Positions 46,927 through 58,402 of a DNA stretch of 64,000 nt are shown one piece after another; the first letter of the stretch is position 1; each line of letters begins with the position of its first letter. Source of the stretch: Protopterus annectens (Eukaryota > Chordata > Ceratodontiformes > Protopteridae). Position numbers and translations under genes: made by a program. The notes beneath the pieces were generated by a model. That model ran no database searches and was not told the DNA's origin. It saw nothing but the letters and a program-made list of their open reading frames with translations. Where the stretch lies: positions 1,196,721,241-1,196,785,240 of the forward strand of contig NC_056737.1 of NCBI RefSeq assembly GCF_019279795.1, in the 5' to 3' direction.

Positions 46927-49394
46927 AGGGTGATGTGATATTATAAACTCAGCCTCAGTACTGTTACATAATGAGGATCACTTTTTATGATGCCTCATGC
47001 AACTGTTTACAACTGGTATGCCACTATCCACAGCAGGACATCACTATATGCCATTTAGGGTATCAGTGTGTGTGACTCATTCTGTCTGTGTCCCCCTGTG
47101 TCTCTCTCTGTATCACTGTCTGTCTCTCAGTTCTCCAAATCTATGTGTGTGTATGCTTGACATATGTTCTCTGTTGCCCATATATATGTGTGTGTGTATC
47201 TCACACAACAGATACAGGTATAGCACATATGGGCCACCTACAGCTAGCTGAGGGTAATCCTGTCTGATGTGTGTGTGGGGACAGTTGAGATGTACATAGC
47301 TGTCTGTATGCATGGACATATATACACAATACAGTCATATATTCCGATGTGGGTTCCAACATGTCCTGTGATTCTCTAAGTATAGGATCATGCCCAGTGT
47401 GACCTTCTATAGTTAGGGTGGGACTCCATTCTGGAGATAGGTGTACTCCAGTCCAGGGTTTTGTGTGCTACAGCCATACCTCTCAGGACTACACAGGACT
47501 TTCCTCAGGGTACTTGTTTTGTTTAGCAGACATTTTCCGACATATCTATACTCTGAAATTGCAATGGATTGTGTCATTACCTAGTGCCAGACATCCTCAG
47601 ATCATCACAGTGCTTTACCAGAGGAATACTAGTATAATGCATAGACCAATATTATGAGGGTAGCTATGTAAATTCTTGCCCAACAAGGCCATTTGTGAGG
47701 TGCAGCTACAGCCAGAGTAATAATGACACACAGCTGTGTAAACAGTCCAGCAACTTGGTGATATACTAGCTGTGGATCTCCTGTTTGTGAGGTATCTTTC
47801 TAACCTGAGATGTCATATCCTTGTTTGTGCATATCTCTGACTTGCACATTTTTTGGCAGGTTGTCCAGGTGTTTGGCTAGAGGTTTCATCCTTTCTATGT
47901 TAACTTGTGTTTTTATGGCAAGTTAGTTACATATAATTGAAGTGTGATGTTACAAAATAATACAGACATTACTGTTTCAGAATACATAACCTTCAGACCA
48001 CACTCACTACTGCAAACCCTTCACCCTACCAACTTTCTCAGTATGTAAGGGTGATATTTACAACACATGCCTATCATTGTACCTTTGTTCCACTTTTCTT
48101 TCTACCCTTGTCCAGACATCTTGCTGTCAGAGGTTGGGAGTTATGGGTGTCGGTACAGAGAGCATTCAACTGTGCAGGCATGTCCAATATATGTAAAAGC
48201 AAACATAAGAAAAAGGATTATTGAGAATGACCACTAGCAACAGTACCAGAAAGCACTTATATTCACAAAAGCCTTGCCACCTCTGCTACACATCCTTCAA
48301 GATATCACTAATATGTGTAGCATATTCCACATAGCACTGCAACTTCCAAGTATGTCAGTGGCAGAGCAGTGGGTCTCACTGACATGCATAACAGTTGGCA
48401 CTTCAGTTATCTGCACATGGCCCTGTCAAAGGCAGCACTGTACCTAGGGCAGTACAAGATGACTGCCAGGAGAAAGTGCTGGCCAGATCCAGACAGTATT
48501 AACCACACATATACATAGCTCATTGACCCCTGCATATTGTGGACAGCTAACATGTTTTCATGTGTATTGGTACAGCCCTGCCAATGTGTGCTATGCTGCT
48601 ATTTCCATGCAAATATATGTTACTGTGTTTGTGTGAGTATATGGGAGGGGTCACACCTGTCAGCTGTACACATTTGCACAGACTGTGCTGATATTTGCTT
48701 TGCATTTAGGTTCCGTTTACCCTATTATTGTGCCTTGTCTTGGGGATTGGAGACATATCAGTAAAGAGCTCAGGTCAGATTGCCCTGGCATATATTTGAG
48801 TTTCAGACTTCTTGCCCTTCATAGCCTTACTACAACTGCAGGTCCTGCTGTGCTATCACTATGCGAGTTTGTATGGGGTTAATTCAACATTGCTGCCATT
48901 TGTGTGCCTTTACCAGACATTTCTCTGTGGTTTTCTACAGCTGATTTGCTGTGTGGGTGTGAGGGGTGGTTATGGGACCCCCACCCTGGCATCCATGCCT
49001 GTGACATATGACCCCCCCACTTAATTTTCCCCACACATATACTGCAGTGGGATTTGTCACCTTGGGTACTACTGCATAGTGCGTGGAGGCCAGTATTGGC
49101 CAGACATTTCCTGGTGTCCCACATAGCTGTCAGTTGTGTGCTGCTTTCCCAGTAGGCCACCCTATTCCCTTCCATGTATACAGCATTACCATAGATATTC
49201 TAGCATAACATACTATTCCATTCATTTATTTTTAAGAAGACTGTATTACCTTGTGCTTGCAGCACTTGTGAGGATGGTGCTTGAGGGTCACCTATGTTGT
49301 ATGCACACATTACACTGCCTATACGTGGTTAGTTACAGGTAATGTGATGTGTGTGTCATCCATTTTACTGTGTGAGGGATTCAGAGAGAGGTTT
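46925..49394. other. Unassigned, with a partial 'Rpt-A' copy
   Basis: Around 47475-47640 there is an Rpt-A-like stretch (catacctctcaggactacac; agcagacattttc; cctcagatcatcacagtg). The remainder is T- and GT-rich with short open frames but no protein family I recognise. Part of it may be the outer region of the Harbinger element at 49395, but no terminal inverted repeat was found. Confidence 0.4.
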
Positions 49395-49778
49395 CAGTCC
49401 CTGGGGTCCCTACAGTGTCAGTGTGTGTGTGCTGTACATTGCCTCTTTGCCAAGGTATGAGCATACTGGGCACGCCTCCATCTGCCAATGGGAGCAGGCT
49501 CATGGGCCGCTTCCTGTGAGACCCTCTGTGTCTGTGGGGACCTGGGCAATGGTGGTGGGCTGTGTGGCCCTTCCCCGTGCTGTTCCTGTTGCAGCTGTTT
49601 CTGTAGGATCATATTGTGTAGCATGGCACATACTATGAACATGTGTGCACATGTGGCTGGAGAGTACTGCAAGGCTCCACCAGATATGTCAACGTGGCAG
49701 AACCGTGACCTGAGCATCCCAAACACACACTCTATAATGATCCTGGTTTGTGTGTGTGCCTCATTATGGCTTTCTTGT

Positions 49779-49860
<82 letters not shown>

Positions 49861-50511
49861 ATTTCTGATGGGTGTCATCATCCTCGGCTCCAGTACATAG
49901 ACAGCATCCCCCACCATATGGGATGCCCCCACTGGCAAATGCCTGGTACAGCTGTGATGAATGGCAGATGTGGGAGTCATGATAGCTTCCAGGCTGCCAG
50001 CACACACATTCATGATAATGCCCTCGTCATTGCACATGTCCTTGCAGTTGATGGAGGGGAAGCCCCTGCGGGTTATGTAGACTGTACCTTGTTCACCTGG
50101 TGGTGCTTTGATGTGGATGTGCATGCAGTCTGTGGCACCCAGTACCTCTGGGTATTCTGCTACATGGTGGAAGAGACTCATATTGCTGGTCCTTTCCTCA
50201 CAGGTGTTGGGGAAGTAAATGTTCTCACCGGCATGTGATAGCATGGTATCTAAGAACTGGTGGATGCAGATGCCTGTGAGACCCCCATCATGTCCCCAGT
50301 AGGTCTTTGGAAAGTACCTGTAGCTAGAATTCTTAAGGGTACACATACCTTGGTATCCACTGGGATGGGTTCCCCCCTGTTGATTCTAACTCTGAGTTGA
50401 GGGTGGCACAGCTCGGTGATTTGCTAAAGTATGTCATTGCAGCGCTCTGCTATCTCCAGATCATGTAGCCCCTGATGGGTTACCCTGAGTCTCCTCCTCC
50501 TTGGTCTGTGG
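49395..50511 (-). pseudogene. PIF/Harbinger DDE transposase
   Basis: Read on the - strand from 50511: LRVTHQGLHDLEIAERCNDI, then PVDTKVCVPLRILATGTFQ, a frame change near 50270, IHQFLDTMLSHAGENIYFP, EVLGATDCMHIHIKAPPGE (first catalytic Asp), SHMVGDAVYVLEPRMMTPI (second Asp), then after a microsatellite NEAHTQTRIIIECVFGML (Glu) and ISGGALQYSPATCAHMFIV. All three DDE acids are present. A GT/CA microsatellite (49783-49859) sits between the second Asp and the Glu and encodes a His-Thr run where the family normally has a short NPQTPAE-like loop. At least two frame changes occur. Confidence 0.85.
49783..49859. repeat. (GT)n microsatellite inside Harbinger transposase
   Basis: Gt dinucleotides run for about 75 bp. 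The antisense strand reads as repeated His-Thr. Confidence 0.97.
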
Positions 50512-50513
50512 TG

Positions 50514-50860
50514 GTTCATAGGTTCATAGGTAGGTACTAGGCTATCAGCCCTAGGGCCTAAGTAAGCCTAACCAACAAGGTTCCCTGGCTTACACCACCC
50601 AAGAAAGTTATTCTCCTGTGCCCCTGTTGAACAGAGCCACAGAAGTGATCCCCGGGGTGTATTTCCTATTTTCCATCCACTCATCAAGATTTTTCTTGAA
50701 GAGTGCTGATGAGGAACTTTGCTTGACATAGATGGGTAGCTTGTTTCAGAGTATAGGAAGTCTCTGGGACAGGAATCTATCCCTCCAACATGTCCTGTTT
50801 ATTGTGGTGACAAGGTTTAGGTCCCCAGAGCGTGTAGCTTGGAGGGATTGGGATTCCTCT
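50514..50860 (-). mobile_element. CR1 LINE 3' fragment
   Basis: The tail ggttcataggttcataggta (antisense octamers) is at the left end, then the stem-loop ctaggctatcagccctaggg. Next is the antisense ORF2 end (AT-R-DLNLVT-INRTCWRDRF near 50755-50850). It is 5' truncated and abuts the N-terminal side of the Harbinger transposase. Confidence 0.85.
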
Positions 50861-52595
50861 CTGCCGTCAGCCTCTAACACATACTGATGGATCAAAGCAA
50901 TGGCAGCCCCTAACATTTTTCCAGTTAAAATTTCCCTGCATATATACCAATGGTGCAGAGTTTGTGGGAAAAAAACAGACTGTGTGGTGTTTCCATACTT
51001 TATATGTTGTGCTACAGATGCTGCCTGCATGATTGGCTGACTATGATGCATTCTAGCTGACACCTATATTACTCAGGGCTTTGATTTGGCCACTGTGAGT
51101 GTTAGAGGCATCACTGGTAATTTGTGCAAGATTGCTTTTATTCTGCTGTTGCCCTTTTTTTAATTATTTTTAACTTACATCTCCTCCCATTTTCAGCTAT
51201 GCAGCCACTTGCCAGCTGTATTACTGTGTGCTTAGCCTGGCCCATTGTGAGTAGCAGAATCCCATATTGCTGATTTGTACTGCATTTCTCTTCTTCTGCT
51301 ATTTCCTTTTTTTTCTTGTATCCTTCCTGTTTAAGCTGCAGAGCTCCATGCAGACCCATTTAGCTAGTGTAACTAGCAAGAAATGGCCCTCCTCTGGGCA
51401 AGAACATGCTCCTCAGTTCATGGAATAAGACTATACAGCATCAGACACACACCCTTGCTTAACTGTGCTTAGCTAAGCACAAACCCGGGCAACGGAGCTC
51501 CAGTGTGCTTACAACAAGCATGACACACCCCCTTTTCATGTTAGTTGCTCCTCCTGCCTACATGATGGTGTTAGAGCACCTACAGGGTTAGGTGCAGTGT
51601 GACAATGAAGAATTTTGTGATTCAGTATAAGTCCCCTCATTAACATACTCCACTGCTTTAATCCATAGTTACTGCACTACACAAGAACCTTCCCCCTTAG
51701 CTACCACTGTTCCCTACCATTGCTTTGATTCTGCTTGTCATATAGTATAATGGCAAAATGCAGGTTTCCCTTAAAATTGACTTTTCACTATTTTTTTTAA
51801 TTTTACCCACGATCCCATTTGTGAGGCTCTGCTCTATGCTTCAACGGCCGAGATCAGCTGCAATAAAATAAACTTTTATTTTTATTAAAATTAAGTGGTT
51901 TTACATGCCAATGGCCATATATTTGGCCATTGGCATGCCTACAGATTGGTGTACATGCTAGTAGCCAAATACATTTCTGCAGCTTACACTGTTCCTGCAC
52001 GGTTACTTGCCTGCTTTCTGGATCACTAATTCACCTCACTTGCATGGTTTTCACCAGCAAATGAGGTAATTAGCATCCTGCCCAGGTTTTCATGCAAGAA
52101 CAGTGTTGGCTCGCTCATGCACGTCAAAACGGCACATTTCTGGATAGCTTGGCGGCCATATACTGTGCAGGACCAGATACACTGCTCTTGCATGGAAAAA
52201 TAAGCTTCATGAATCCCATGGAATATTTTCCAAGAAGGGTTAATGATACCCCTCCAATAACAACACCTCCTTCCCTGTCTTTATGGTAAAGCCACACAAC
52301 AAATATCTATTTTATGAAATAGTTTAGACAAACTGAAATAAAGGTGGGTAGATAAGTTAAGCTCTAAGACACATGATTATTAAAATAGGAAACCAGTAAA
52401 ACAAACAAAATTGCTGCATTGTGTAGAAGTACTAAATGAACACCACACAAGCTTTTGCAGTATGAAAATGATTCTTCAGGTTATAAGATAGGTAAAACCA
52501 ATCATCAAAGCTTTTATAACCTGCATGTAAATGTAACATGGCAATGACAGTTTAAAATTAAATGAGTAGGTTTATATAAAAAGGATACAGAACAT
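50861..52595. other. Unassigned, with one perfect hairpin
   Basis: I recognise no gene or element. A perfect 14-bp stem with a 6-base loop lies at 51904-51937 (catgccaatggcca, loop tatatt). A cttagctaagcacaaacccg word near 51467 is partly palindromic. Confidence 0.45.

Positions 52596-52661
<66 letters not shown>
52596..52661. repeat. (CA)n microsatellite
   Basis: A pure ca dinucleotide run directly beyond the 3' edge of the LINE at 52663. Confidence 0.97.
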
Positions 52662-52662
<1 letters not shown>

Positions 52663-52664
<2 letters not shown>

Positions 52665-54450
52665 CACATATTGTGTGCAAAAGGCATCTCTTGTTTTGCC
52701 ACTTGACTGCTTGTTGATGGTCTAAGTAATTGTGGAACCAAGATAGAGCTGGTTGGGAGAGGTTTAGGGATGCTAGTTCCTTAAGTAATTTATGGTGAGA
52801 TACCATACTGAATGCTTTAAACATGTCAAGAAAGATGGAGGATGCTTGGTGCCCCTTGTTTCTAAGTTCATTGATACTGGTGGTGAACTTATTAAAGCAG
52901 TTGTGGTGCTGTTGCTGGGTGTAAAGCCATGTTGGGTATTGTAGAGCAGGTTATTGCTTTCTAACTAGTCAAGGAGTTGTACATGTATACATTTTTCGAG
53001 AATTTTGGCCAGTGGTGAGAGTATTACTATTGGTCAGTAGTCTGAAAAATCAGTAGAGAAGCCACCTTTGTGCAAAGAAATGATATGAGCGATTTTCCAA
53101 AATGTATGGATGTATTGTTCAGATATGGATCTATTGTTCAGATATGGATCTATTGTTCAGATATGGATCTATTGATAAGGAGAGTGATGGGGTCAGCTAT
53201 AGAATCTGCAGACAGTTTGAGAAATTCTTTTGGGAGTTTGTCGGCAGTGAGGAATGTGGATTTTAGATTTAGTAGAAGTGTTTTGATGGAACTAGCTTGA
53301 ATTGGTTTGATAGAAAAGGAATTGTGACTAGGATTAGAGATGGTATTGGGGATGGATTGTCGTCATTTTTTTAAGAAGTGTGAATTAAATTGTGATGCTT
53401 TGCTTTCTTTGGTATTTTTGGTGCTAGGACATGGTGTAGTTTGTGATGGACTGAGGAGTTGATTTAGCGCTACTCAGAATTTTGGGGAGTTATTTTGCAG
53501 ATTAAGTTGGTTTGAAGTGTAATAAGCTTTTTATCATTTTTGAGTTGTTTTTAGCATGATTTCTAAGTTGTCAATATGATTCATAGGAGGCTTGGTTTTT
53601 GGTCTATTGGTATTGCAACCAGGCTCTGTATCTCTTTTTGAGAAATTGCATGGTAGCCTTAGTTATCCATGGGAGCTTCTTAACTTTAACTCTGATCTTT
53701 CTAGGGGTGCTTGAGTATTTAGTATATGTAGGATGGTATAATTGAAGTATTCAACTGCAGAGTACATGTGGAGATGTTTTAGGGTTGCCCAATTACATTG
53801 TTTAAGTAGTGATTTGAAAGTTTCAAGGGAGACATTTTTTCTATAAACATGGTTAAATATGATGTTTTTATGTGGCCACGTCCACTTCCTAAGGTGGAAT
53901 GAAGGTCAATAAGACTGTCTGGCAGGTATCCAGGGAGGTAACTGAGGGAGGGCCTATTTGTGAGTGTCCAGTGAAGGGCCGATTGTTTTTTGCTATGTTT
54001 ATCGATTCTGTTTCGAGTGAGTATTAATTAAGAGAACTCGTAAATGTTTATAAACTGATGGGGTTGTAAGAAGAGCAGGAGGCCCAGTCTAATTTAAAGT
54101 CTCCTATTATAATTGTTTTCTGATTAAATGTGGAAGCTGACCAACTGAGTAGGTTTTCAATGGTTGAAGGGCTGTTACCTGGGAGGATGTAGGTGGCAAT
54201 AATTATAATGTGCTTTTTGGAATATAGGTGGAGATGTACAATTAGTATTTTTGAGTTTTTGAGGGCTGGTGGATCATTTACAAGGCGTTCTAATTTAAGT
54301 GTGCCCTGGTATGTTATGGCTATGCCACCACTGCGTTTATGCATTCTATCAAGTCTATGTAAATTGTAGCCTGGGTTTAGGATTTCAGTATCTTTTATAT
54401 GGGGCTTGAGCCATGTTTCATTATTACCCCCAATATCCATACAAATGTGT
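52663..54450 (-). mobile_element. L2-like LINE, endonuclease and RT start, decayed
   Basis: From the right, the endonuclease frame (54048-54440) has NNETWLKPHIKDTEILNPGY and IIIGDFKLDW. Next are fragments of the linker and RT (IAHIISLHKGGFSTDF near 53060-53100; LAKILEKCIHVQL near 52985; MFKAFSMVSHHKLLKELASL at 52760-52824). It stops at ALSWFHNYLDHQQAVKW before the catalytic YADD, at the CA tract. The palm block matches the L2-like LINE at 44213, so they are the same clade. A 20-bp word is triplicated at 53115-53175. Confidence 0.75.
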
Positions 54451-54714
54451 TAAGTTTAGCAACTACCCTTACACAAACCAATAACTTAACAGTCACAAGC
54501 TTTTTAAATTGAGTAACTAACTGGCTTAATGCATTATTTGAACTATTAAGCATTGTAAATGTGTGCATATTTGAGCAACAGATTTAATTTCAGTTTGTAA
54601 CAGATCTATTGCACTTCCACTGAAACAGTCGAATGTTTACCATCATTAACATCTTTATATAACACGTATGTTACAAATTTTACTTGCTACAAGCCACAGT
54701 TTTTATGTAAAGTA

Positions 54715-54957
54715 ATAATTATATTTATTTAACATTTGTTTACCGGGAGTGTCCGCCTTGGAACAAAGCTAATTTTCAGTGGAGGCCTGGGAAGAAACAC
54801 TTCAGACACATGTGTTTGAAACATGGGGGGAAACCCATATGAACAGACAGGGGACATGCAGACTCCACACAGAAGGCACCCCAATCAAGAAATGAACCAG
54901 AGAACCTCTTGCTGTGAGGCAACAATGCTACCGCTACACCACTGCGCTGTCCATATA
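54715..54957 (-). mobile_element. V-SINE-like SINE
   Basis: On the - strand it starts gcgcagtggtgtagcggtag (A box), then gaggttctctggttcatttc (B box). The central V-type domain follows (gtgtggagtctgcatgtccc; catatgggtttcccccca). The 3' end has ccaggcctccactgaaaatt and aacaaatgttaaataaatat, resembling the L2-like LINE tail at 45545-45640. The shared 3' end suggests mobilisation by that LINE type. Confidence 0.8.
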
Positions 54958-55739
54958 TTTGTGTTATCTTAATACAATTCCTCAATATTTATATATTTTT
55001 GGACATGATATGTAGGCTTTCTCAAAAATCCCTCAAAAATGAAGCTTGGAGGTTAAAGGGTCATTTTAAGTTACAGCACTCAAGTCCTTCTGCCGAAGCC
55101 ATTTATAGTTTTGTTAACAGAGTAGAACCCTTTTTCATTTTTATATGACATTTTCTACCTCATTAGTTAATTATTTCCTTTTGATTTGTCTTTGAGTCTG
55201 TGTGCCTACATGGTGCTGTACTGGTTGCTACACTCTAGTTTGGCAGTGACTATATCCTCACATTTTCATAGTACTGCACAGATTTCCTGGACATACACAG
55301 GGGGACATCTACTGAGACAGTACTATCTCATTCACTGAGCTGCCAGTCTGAGCCCCTCTGAGGAAAGCTATAACCAGATCTCCGTCTCACATGTTTTGTA
55401 ACCCACTGCATATGCAAAGTCCTTGCATCTCTCCATCCTGGTAGGACTGTGTAATATTAATATGGTAGAGTTTCTGTTTTTGCCTTCTGTCAGTGTCTGT
55501 TTGCCTATAGTTTATTCTATCAAGCATAAATAACAATCTTCACTTTTTGCCTGACTGTTTTCTCTGGCAGTCACTGCTGTTGTACTAAATGTTTTTTGCT
55601 CTTGTGCTTGGAGCTCCTGTTCCAACCCTATGAGCTCACTAAACATAGTCTTGAAATTCAGAATATACTCTACAACAGACATCTTGTGGGATTCACAGTC
55701 ACCCCCTCCCCCACCCACCTATGATGCAGTAGGTCTATA
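54958..55739. other. Unassigned
   Basis: No element can be supported with confidence. It may include outer parts of the neighbouring LTR-type fossil. Confidence 0.35.
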
Positions 55740-56770
55740 AGACCAAGTCATCCTGTGGCTCTAAAGTATCTCAAATGGTGGCAAACCTGTGGAATCTAGG
55801 GGCACTGGTCTATATGCAGATAGGAGATGGGGTACATAATTGTCCCACTCCCTCCTTAAATATATCTGTATATTCTGTCAGCATTGTCTTTAGAGCATAT
55901 TTAAAGCTGTCTACCAAAACATTTGTTTATGGATGACAGGGTCAGTTTTTAAATGTGTTACCCCACAAACAAGTCATTAGGCATGAAATGAAATTAGTTT
56001 CTCTGTCCATCAGTATTGCCTAGGGAAACTCACCCGACTAAACATTTGTAATGGCACACTTGCTATGTTTTGTGTCTCAGTACAGAACAAAGCCACTACT
56101 GCAGGATACTTAGTAGCATAGTCTACAACCTCCAAGAAGTTCCTCTTCTATGTGGTGACTAGGGTGCTTATATTTCCCTTAATATCCATGCATACTATCT
56201 GAAATGGCTCTTCAATAAAAGTTAAAGGCATAAGCGCAGTCTTAGCCTTGTTTCTTCTCTTATCAACCTTTTGATACGTACTGCAGTAACTTTTTTGCCT
56301 TTTTCAATGTCAAACCAATAGAAACAGTTTGTGTACACCACATTTTCTATGTTTTATGCCCAAATGACCTGAAAAAGGAATGCCATGAACTACGGACAGT
56401 AGTGCCAAATGATATCCTGTGGCAAATACCAGTTGCTGTATTACTTTTCTGTTTAGCCCTTCTCCAGGAATCCATTCCATATACAACAATTCCATATCAA
56501 ATTACACAGACTCCCTTCAGGATTTAGAGCCTCATTGAGTACCTTTGTTAAGATTTATAAGGTGGGATCTGTGAACATTGCCAATCTCAACTTCTGTTTG
56601 TAATTTGCCAAGGTACCCCTTCCAGGAAGTCTATCATTTTCTAGTGTGTCTCACATTTAGGCTTGACAGTATCAATCCTCTCACTTCCCTTGATGTTAAC
56701 CCTTCCAAGGGAGGTTCAGCTGTGGTTCAGGTTCACGTTTCCTTAGCACTTTTCCAGAAGTAGCCAGATC
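55740..56770 (-). mobile_element. Gypsy-type (Ty3-like) retrotransposon fossil, integrase region
   Basis: On the - strand the zinc-binding start of an integrase is recognisable at 56310-56495 (HGIPFSGHLGIKH), followed towards lower coordinates by core integrase sequence. It is an internal fragment with many breaks. No LTR pair could be identified at either side. It is an old fossil. Confidence 0.65.
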
Positions 56771-57010
56771 ATTAGTGTATGCTGGAGTTGGGGGTATTGT
56801 CTGGGTGTCAGCCCTACTAACCTTTCTCATTAGGTTGTTTCCATGCCTGGGTCATGCAAGTACAAGTCCACAAGCCACTGTACCAAAGAGACATTACCTG
56901 CTAGGTCATTTGTTGGGATAGCATCAGACACAGACAGCTGCTTGTCGTCCTGCATCTACCTTCCCTCTCCCTATTATGTCTGGTCAGTGTTAACTAAAAG
57001 GCATCTCTCC

Positions 57011-57520
57011 CATGGTCCTTAGTAGTATGGATATCCTAGGCCCATGGTCCTTAGTGGTATGGATATCCTAGGCCCATGGTCCTTAGTGGTATGGATATCT
57101 TAGGCCCATGGTCATTAGTGGTATGGATATCCTAGGCCCATGGTCCTTAGTGGTATGGATATCCTAGGCCCATGGTCCTTAGTGGTATGGATATCCTAGG
57201 CCCATGGTCCTTAGTGGTATGGATATCCTAGGCCCATGGTCCTTAGTGGTATGGATATCCTAGGCCCATGGTCATTAGTGGTATGGCTATCCTAGGCCCA
57301 TGGTCCTTAGTGGTATGGATATCCTAGGCCCATGGTTGTTAGTGGTATGGATATCCTAGGCCCATGGTCCTTAGTGGTATGGATATCCTAGGCCCATGGT
57401 CATTAGTGGTATGGATATCCTAGGCCCATGGTCATTAGTGGTATGGATATCCTAGGCCCATGGTTGTTAGTGGTATGGATAACCTAGGCCCATAGTCCTT
57501 AGTGGTATGGATATCCTAGG
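57011..57520. repeat. 32-bp minisatellite, 16 copies
   Basis: The unit is catggtccttagtggtatgg, then atatcctaggcc, repeated 16 times with an exact 32-bp period. Variants at one point (tcctt, tcatt, ttgtt) are interspersed. Each unit contains the palindromes ccatgg, ggatatcc and cctagg. The flanks are unrelated. Confidence 0.98.
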
Positions 57521-57635
57521 GAAGCATTGATCATCACACAAGCTGCAGGCTTAATACATTATGTCTGATACAGTTATAATCTTGAGCAGTTGCACTTTCC
57601 CAACAGCCTAACACCATATGTGCTACCTCTGTTAG

Positions 57636-58402
57636 CTCCTTCATAGGTTCATAGGTTCATAGGTTCATACTAGGCTATCTGCCCTAGGGCATTTGTAAGC
57701 CTAGCCAGAGTGTGCTTGGCTTTTGCCACCCTTGAATTGAGTTTACTGTGCCCTTTTTAAGGTTTGTTTACTGTGCCTCTCTAGTAGAGACACAGAAGTA
57801 ATCCCCAGGATAAACCTATGATCTCCCATCCACTCATCAAGATTCCTCTTGAAGAGAGTCAGTGAGGGGCTCTGCCTAACATGGACCGGGATTTTATTCC
57901 AGAGCGAAGGGAGCCTCTGGGTTATGAATCTATCCCTCCAGCATGTCCTGTTTATTTCTGTACTAAGGTTCAAGTCCCTCGATCGCGTAGCTCTAAGGGA
58001 TTTGGATTTTCTGAGGTGGAGCATGTCCATTAATTCTGGGTTGGACATAGCTTTATATGTCAGGCATAGATCACCTCTAAGTAGGCGGTATGCAACTGAG
58101 TAGAGCTGGAGTTTCTTTAGCCGAGCAGCATATGGCATCTGTTTGAGTCCCTTGATCCTCTTTGTGAGGTACTTTTGGGGTCTTTCCAGTTGCTGCAGGT
58201 GCCGGGTAAGGTACATCCCAAATGAGGCATTGTATTCTATTATGGGCCTGATGAGGGATGAATAAAGGGGCACGATGACCTCCTTTGATCTAGATGTGAA
58301 TCCTTTCATGATAAGGTGGGCTATGTAGAAGGTCTTTCTAACCACTTTGGCAATGTGGTTATCAAAGGAGAGATTACTGTCAACTTGGGTCCCCAGGTTC
58401 AC
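57636..58402 (-). mobile_element. CR1 LINE 3' fragment ('CR1-I')
   Basis: At the left end are antisense octamers (cttcataggttcataggttc) and the stem-loop (ctaggctatctgccctaggg). The - strand frame 57743-58420 covers the ORF2 C-terminal part: LGTQVDSNLSFDNHIAKVV, LYSSLIRPIIEYNASFGMYL, SLRATRSRDLNLSTEINRTC and LTLFKRNLDEWMG. It is 5' truncated in the RT thumb, open throughout, and close in sequence to the copy at 63188. Confidence 0.9.

Noticed and set aside
55740-56770. Complete LTR retrotransposon with paired LTRs
   Set aside because: Only an integrase-region fragment is recognisable. No terminal repeats were found on either side.
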